Source: RGIG8775 sp045537235 (GTDB lineage Bacteria; Bacillota; Clostridia; Oscillospirales; CAG-272). Taken from it: 9,981 nt of DNA. Numbering within the stretch: position 1 is the first letter of the stretch; the number at the start of each line of letters is the position of its first letter. Positions 7,116 through 9,981 of this stretch are shown here, piece by piece. Under the pieces are notes generated by a model, which made no database searches, was not told the origin of the DNA, and saw only the letters and a list, made by a program, of their open reading frames with translations. The position numbers and the translations under genes are program-made. Location of the stretch: positions 1 through 9,981 of the forward strand of contig JAZSPB010000035.1 in NCBI GenBank assembly GCA_045537235.1, written 5' to 3'.

Positions 7116-7137
7116 CACTTTCGGGGGATGATATAAA
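7109..7137 (+). promoter_or_regulatory. Probable promoter of the XRE regulator gene
   Basis: TTGTCA (7109-7114), 17 bp, TATAAA (7132-7137) on the plus strand. The -35 shares five bases with the -35 of the DUF2493 promoter, so the two promoters lie back to back. The resulting leader is about 50 nt and contains two copies of AACACATTGA (7180-7189 and 7202-7211), a possible operator or chance repeat. Confidence 0.55.
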
Positions 7138-7195
7138 CACCTATTGTGGTGCTTTGGGTGGTAAAATGTAGGTAATGATAACACATTGAGAGCGG

Positions 7196-7507
7196 GTGGC
7201 AAACACATTGATTAAGGGGTTACCGAAGAAACTGCAGGAACTTCGCGCTAAATACGGATATTCACAAAAGCAAGTGGCAGAAAAAATCAAGGTTTCGCCG
7301 TCGATCGTTTCGGGATATGAAACAGGGGAGCGGACACCAAGTACCGAGGTTCTTCTTCAATTGGCGAATGTTTACAAGTGCAGCACAGATTATTTACTGG
7401 GGAAGGAATTGGCGGAGCCGCGGGTAATATTAGATACGGAGGGTTTGACCCATTCTCAAATTCAAGCGATTCAAAATTTGATTATTTCTATTCGAGAGAA
7501 AAGATAA
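7196..7507 (+). CDS. XRE-family helix-turn-helix regulator
   Basis: A 103-residue protein with a Cro/C1-type HTH at about residues 12-66: LRAKYGYSQKQVAEKIKVSP, SIVSGYETGERTPSTEVLLQ and STDYLLG are typical of this family in Bacillota. The short C-terminal tail (70-103) has no recognised domain. The start is uncertain: GTG at 7196 gives the length quoted, but no strong ribosome site precedes it. A TTG at 7208 has GGGTGG about 8 nt upstream and gives a start (LIKGLPKKLQ) that fits the family equally well. It is divergent from the DUF2493 gene and may repress that gene and itself from their shared promoter region. A role as a phage- or element-type repressor is possible but unproven. Confidence 0.85.
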   Translation: MANTLIKGLPKKLQELRAKYGYSQKQVAEKIKVSPSIVSGYETGERTPSTEVLLQLANVYKCSTDYLLGKELAEPRVILDTEGLTHSQIQAIQNLIISIREKR

Positions 7508-7518
7508 AGCACTATCCC

Positions 7519-7777
7519 TTAGAGTGTCACTCTAAAGGACAGTTTTGGGGGATACGGCATATCTTGAAAGAGGTATGCCGTATTTCGCGTTTATGTACAC
7601 AAATGCAGTGCTTGTCAGGAAAATTGATAAGTTAGAGATGAATGTAAACAAGTATCCCTTTAAACAAAGGAAGCGCTCTGACGCCCACTAAACAATCAAG
7701 GAGGACAGAAAACGCAAAGCATCTTCTGTCTTCCTGTCGGTAGGTAACATATTCTATTACATTTCAGAAACTGCCCT
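7519..7777 (+). repeat. Repeat copy 1 (left of the DUF4838 gene)
   Basis: It starts with the dyad TTAGAGTGTCACTCTAA followed by AGGACAGTTTT (7536-7546). It ends with a related inverted end, AAACTGCCCT (7768-7777), preceded by CTATTACATTTCAG. Inside are a 10-bp hairpin (7552-7561 with 7574-7583; GATACGGCAT side) that may weakly terminate the XRE transcript, and a 12-bp hairpin with one wobble (7699-7710 with 7724-7735). It fills most of the gene-free stretch 7508-7869. The same ends recur at 8848-8971. It resembles a non-autonomous (MITE-like) element, but no target-site duplication was identified. Confidence 0.55.
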
Positions 7778-7798
7778 TAACATTTCTTTAGCGAAAGT

Positions 7799-7819
7799 TG
7801 TTTTGCTATTGACAAAACA
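7799..7819 (+). promoter_or_regulatory. Possible operator over the -35 of the DUF4838 promoter
   Basis: A perfect 7-bp inverted repeat, TGTTTTG (7799-7805) and CAAAACA (7813-7819), separated by 7 bp. The spacer and right arm overlap the -35 box. A bound protein would block polymerase. No regulator can be assigned. Confidence 0.4.
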
Positions 7820-7837
7820 GCCAAAGAGTACTATAAT
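7809..7837 (+). promoter_or_regulatory. Consensus promoter of the DUF4838 gene
   Basis: TTGACA (7809-7814), 17 bp, TATAAT (7832-7837), both exact consensus hexamers, 32 bp before the ATG. The gene therefore has its own strong promoter and does not depend on the XRE transcript. Confidence 0.85.
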
Positions 7838-7869
7838 AACGGCACAGAAATGCTAAAAGAGGTAACCAA

Positions 7870-8814
7870 ATGACAAGCAGTGTTTTGATCCATCCCGACG
7901 AGCTGACGCAGGCATGGGTAGACCGTGCGGCAAGCCATCGCATTGATATTATCGGTATCCACCCGCGAGGCGGCAAAGAGGCTCCTACCTCGCTCGCAGA
8001 GCTCCTCGATCTGTGCGGCACTGAGCAATTCCGCTCCCTCGTAGACAAGGCATACGACAGAGGTATGCGTGTGGAATACGAATTCCATGCCGCAGGATAC
8101 TTGGTGCCCCGAGAGCTTTTTGATACGCATCCCGAATACTTCCGTATGAACGAGGAAGGCGAGCGTGTGGCTGACAGCAACTTCTGCATATCGAACAAAG
8201 AGGCTATGGCTATGGCTGTGGAGCGTGCCCGTGATACGGCACGCCGCCTATACCGCTCCACCGACCGCTACTACTTTTGGATGGACGACAGCCGCAACAA
8301 GGCATGCCATTGCCCCCAGTGCCACCATATGACCACCGCCGACCAGCAAATGCTGTTCTGCGAGCACATCTTGGCAGGTCTTCGTCAGGATAATCCGAAT
8401 GCTACGTTGGCGTATCTCGCTTATTACGATACCATGAGACTTCCCACCATGCCTTGCAACAAGGACGGTCTATTTTTGGAGTATGCGCCTATTGAGAAAT
8501 CCAAGACCGATGCCGACCCTGTATTTGTGGCAGAGGAAATCCGTATGACCAAGGAGCTGTGTGCGTATTTCGGTACGGAGAATGCCAGAGTCCTCGAATA
8601 CTGGCTGGATAACTCTCTGTTCTCAAAGTGGAAGAAGCCCCCGCAGGCCTTTGCCTTTACGTCCGAGAGCATAGCGGCTATGCAGAAGGATATTGCCGAT
8701 TACCGTGCTATGGGCTTTAACGAGATGGCCACCTTTGCCTGCTTCCTTGGTCCTGATTATGAGGAGCTTCATGGTGAGCCCGATATCAAGCCCTTTGGGG
8801 ATTGCTTCGTATAA
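7870..8814 (+). CDS. DUF4838-domain protein (glycoside-hydrolase-like barrel)
   Basis: A 314-residue protein without signal peptide or membrane segment, so probably cytoplasmic. It resembles DUF4838, a TIM-barrel-like domain found in putative glycoside hydrolases: HPEYFRMNEEGERV at residues 87-100, NFCISNKEA at 104-112, a YYFWMDDSRNKACHCPQC block at 134-151 with paired acids Asp139-Asp140 and three Cys (146, 148, 151), LAYLAYYDTMRLP at 180-192, and FACFLGPDYEELHGEP at 289-304. DUF4838 proteins are often longer and multidomain, so this is a compact single-domain version. The ATG at 7870 follows AGAGG. Promoter at 7809-7837; downstream a terminator lies within repeat copy 2. Carbohydrate hydrolysis is inferred from the family only. 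It is flanked by two copies of the same repeat. Confidence 0.78.
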   Translation: MTSSVLIHPDELTQAWVDRAASHRIDIIGIHPRGGKEAPTSLAELLDLCGTEQFRSLVDKAYDRGMRVEYEFHAAGYLVPRELFDTHPEYFRMNEEGERVADSNFCISNKEAMAMAVERARDTARRLYRSTDRYYFWMDDSRNKACHCPQCHHMTTADQQMLFCEHILAGLRQDNPNATLAYLAYYDTMRLPTMPCNKDGLFLEYAPIEKSKTDADPVFVAEEIRMTKELCAYFGTENARVLEYWLDNSLFSKWKKPPQAFAFTSESIAAMQKDIADYRAMGFNEMATFACFLGPDYEELHGEPDIKPFGDCFV

Positions 8815-8847
8815 TGGAATCATGCGTAATATAAGAGGAAACCGTTG

Positions 8848-8971
8848 TTAGAGTGTTACTCTAAAGGACAGTTTTTAAGGGGATAAGTCAATCGCTTTCT
8901 AAAAAGCCTTTGACTTATCCCCTTTTCCTTGCGGTAAGAATATGTCCTATTGAATTTCAAAACTGTCCTCA
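8848..8971 (+). repeat. Repeat copy 2 (right of the DUF4838 gene)
   Basis: Same orientation as the copy at 7519-7777. It has the dyad TTAGAGTGTTACTCTAA, then AGGACAGTTTT (8865-8875), and a perfect inverted partner AAAACTGTCCT (8959-8969) preceded by CTATTGAATTTCA. Between the ends is the DUF4838 terminator hairpin. It is shorter than copy 1 and the interiors differ; only the ends are shared. Confidence 0.6.
8877..8928 (+). terminator. Rho-independent terminator of the DUF4838 gene
   Basis: A perfect 15-bp stem (8877-8891 with 8910-8924, GGGGATAAGTCAA side), an 18-nt loop and a T-rich tail. It is located 60 bp after the stop codon, inside repeat copy 2. The gene-free remainder, about 8972-9172, is AT-rich; I see no gene or recognisable remnant in it. 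Confidence 0.85.
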
Positions 8972-9172
8972 AGAGCACGCCCCCTTTGCGATAGTGCTTT
9001 TTTATGAAACGTGCTGTCATATCAAACGGTTGATTTTCAGTAAATTGGGATTTGTCGGTGAGATTGAAATAGCTGCGCACAACCAAATTAAACATAGTAA
9101 ACCGTATGTAAAATCAAATTGGAAGGACATCCAAATAATCATTCATAGCCTTGTGAAAAAATCTCGAAAAAT

Positions 9173-9206
9173 AAACCCCTTATGAAAGATCCATAAGGGG
9201 TTTTTC
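9173..9206. terminator. Bidirectional terminator downstream of ppdK
   Basis: An 11-bp perfect stem, AAACCCCTTAT (9173-9183) with ATAAGGGGTTT (9193-9203), and a 9-nt loop. T-runs are present on both strands (TTTTTC on plus; TTTATTTTTC on minus). It lies about 40 bp beyond the ppdK stop codon, so it most likely ends the ppdK transcript. Confidence 0.85.
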
Positions 9207-9244
9207 GTTATTCAGACGTTATTTTTGATGGGTGACCGTATCAA

Positions 9245-9981
9245 TTAGCCCTTAAGAGCGGCCTGAGCGGCAGCAAGACGAGCGATCGGAACGCGGAAGG
9301 GAGAGCAAGATACATAGTCAAGACCGATCTTGTGGCAGAACTCAACGGATGTGGGGTCACCACCGTGCTCACCGCAGATACCTACATGGAGCTTGGGGTT
9401 GACGGGACGTCCAAGGGATACAGCCCTCTCCATCAGCTTGCCAACACCGGTCTGGTCAAGCTTTGCGAAGGGATCGTTCTCGAAGATCTTGGCATCGTAG
9501 TAAGCGCTGAGGAACTTACCTGCGTCGTCACGGGAGAAGCCGTAGGTCATCTGAGTAAGGTCGTTAGTACCGAAGCAGAAGAAGTCTGCGTTCTTAGCGA
9601 TCTCATCAGCGGTAAGGCATGCTCTGGGGATCTCGATCATGGTACCAACCTCGTACTTAAGGTCAGCGCCTGCAGCAGCAATCTCTGCGTTAGCAGCGAT
9701 ATCGTCTGCGGTGAGACAAGCTCTGGGGATCTCGATCATGGTACCAACCTCGTACTTAAGGGTTGCGCCTGCTGCTGCGATTTCAGCATCAGCGGTTTCA
9801 ACAACAACTTTCTTAACATATTTCAGTTCCTTAACGTCGCCAACTAACGGAATCATAATTTCAGGGCAAACATTCCAATCAGCATGTGCCTTCTGAACAT
9901 TGATAGCTGCACGGATAACAGCCTTTGTCTGCATTTTAGCGATTTCAGGATAGGTTACAGCCAGACGGCAACCGCGATGAC
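9245..9981 (-). CDS. ppdK: Pyruvate phosphate dikinase, C-terminal part (cut by window edge; internal duplication)
   Basis: The reading frame is open to the right edge, so only about 245 of the family's usual roughly 875 codons are seen. PPDK interconverts pyruvate, ATP and Pi with PEP, AMP and PPi, a central glycolytic/gluconeogenic step in Clostridia. This part is the PEP/pyruvate-binding barrel: HRGCRLAVTYPEIAKMQT at the edge, VGTMIEIPRA (metal-binding Glu, Glu745 in Clostridium symbiosum numbering), FCFGTNDLTQMTYGFSRDD (Asn768, Asp769) and GICGEHGGDP (catalytic Cys831). Oddly, a 33-residue segment containing VGTMIEIPRA occurs twice in tandem and in frame (9590-9688 and 9689-9787). An extra strand and helix inside the barrel would probably disrupt folding, unless the duplication is an assembly artefact. 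Codon use also changes there. Confidence 0.93.
   Translation of the reverse strand, partial: HRGCRLAVTYPEIAKMQTKAVIRAAINVQKAHADWNVCPEIMIPLVGDVKELKYVKKVVVETADAEIAAAGATLKYEVGTMIEIPRACLTADDIAANAEIAAAGADLKYEVGTMIEIPRACLTADEIAKNADFFCFGTNDLTQMTYGFSRDDAGKFLSAYYDAKIFENDPFAKLDQTGVGKLMERAVSLGRPVNPKLHVGICGEHGGDPTSVEFCHKIGLDYVSCSPFRVPIARLAAAQAALKG
9590..9787 (-). repeat. 99-bp in-frame tandem duplication inside ppdK
   Basis: Two adjacent 99-bp units (9590-9688 and 9689-9787), each coding for a version of AEIAAAGxLKYEVG...EIPRACLTAD. They differ at 17 of 99 positions by my count. All differences lie outside a 42-bp core that is identical (9621-9662 and 9720-9761). Most changes are synonymous; the amino-acid differences are Thr/Asp, Asp/Glu and Ala/Lys. 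The spacing from the second Glu to the Asn of GTND is the normal 23 residues, so the extra unit is the upstream one. Confidence 0.9.

Noticed and set aside
7087..7507. DUF2493/XRE pair as a toxin-antitoxin system
   Set aside because: The genes are divergent, not an overlapping operon, and SLOG/DUF2493 is not an established toxin family.
7849..7872. Seven-codon ORF overlapping the DUF4838 start (possible leader peptide)
   Set aside because: It has no ribosome site of its own, no regulatory codon run and no attenuator structure, so it is most likely chance.
8910..9185. 91-codon plus-strand frame and the overlapping 8856-9095 minus-strand frame
   Set aside because: Both run through a terminator hairpin and repeat ends, lack ribosome sites, and match no family I recognise.
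9332..9847. 171-codon open frame on the plus strand
   Set aside because: Antisense to ppdK, whose PPDK motifs are unmistakable; its internal repetition only reflects the ppdK duplication.

Overview
The window looks like chromosomal DNA of a gut-type Clostridia (Bacillota). Every well-supported gene has a GGAGG-like ribosome binding site and a sigma-A promoter with 17-bp spacing. The gene content also fits this group: SecG, pyruvate phosphate dikinase, a BspA-type leucine-rich-repeat lipoprotein, and an SGNH-like lipoprotein with a Thr/Glu linker. Species cannot be read from the sequence.

Layout: 1-128 is the right part of a dispersed palindromic element that also sits at the 3' end of the next gene. 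135-1655 is a two-gene minus-strand operon: an HD-domain phosphohydrolase followed by a LacX-like aldose 1-epimerase. secG (1845-2084, +) has its own promoter and a bidirectional terminator. A LysR-type regulator (2170-3183, -) is divergent from an SGNH/DUF4886-like lipoprotein (3309-4481, +). Between them lies a 32-bp palindrome that contains a complete -35/-10 promoter on each strand. The SGNH lipoprotein gene converges on a BspA-like LRR lipoprotein gene (4709-6457, -), and a 258-bp inverted repeat between them contains both stop codons.

The right part is more accessory in character. A DUF2493/SLOG-family protein (6666-7034, -) and an XRE-type regulator (7196-7507, +) are transcribed divergently from promoters that share one -35 region. 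A compact DUF4838 protein (7870-8814, +) follows, bracketed by two copies of a small repeat in the same orientation. The window ends in the C-terminal part of pyruvate phosphate dikinase (ppdK, -, running off the right edge). This gene carries an in-frame 99-bp tandem duplication of its active-site region and an abrupt change in codon use at the same place.

The points most worth a second look are the ppdK duplication (real or assembly chimera), the large dispersed palindrome that reaches into coding ends, the symmetric dual promoter next to the LysR gene, and the repeat pair around the DUF4838 gene. I found no CRISPR array, tRNA, rRNA or intact insertion sequence.
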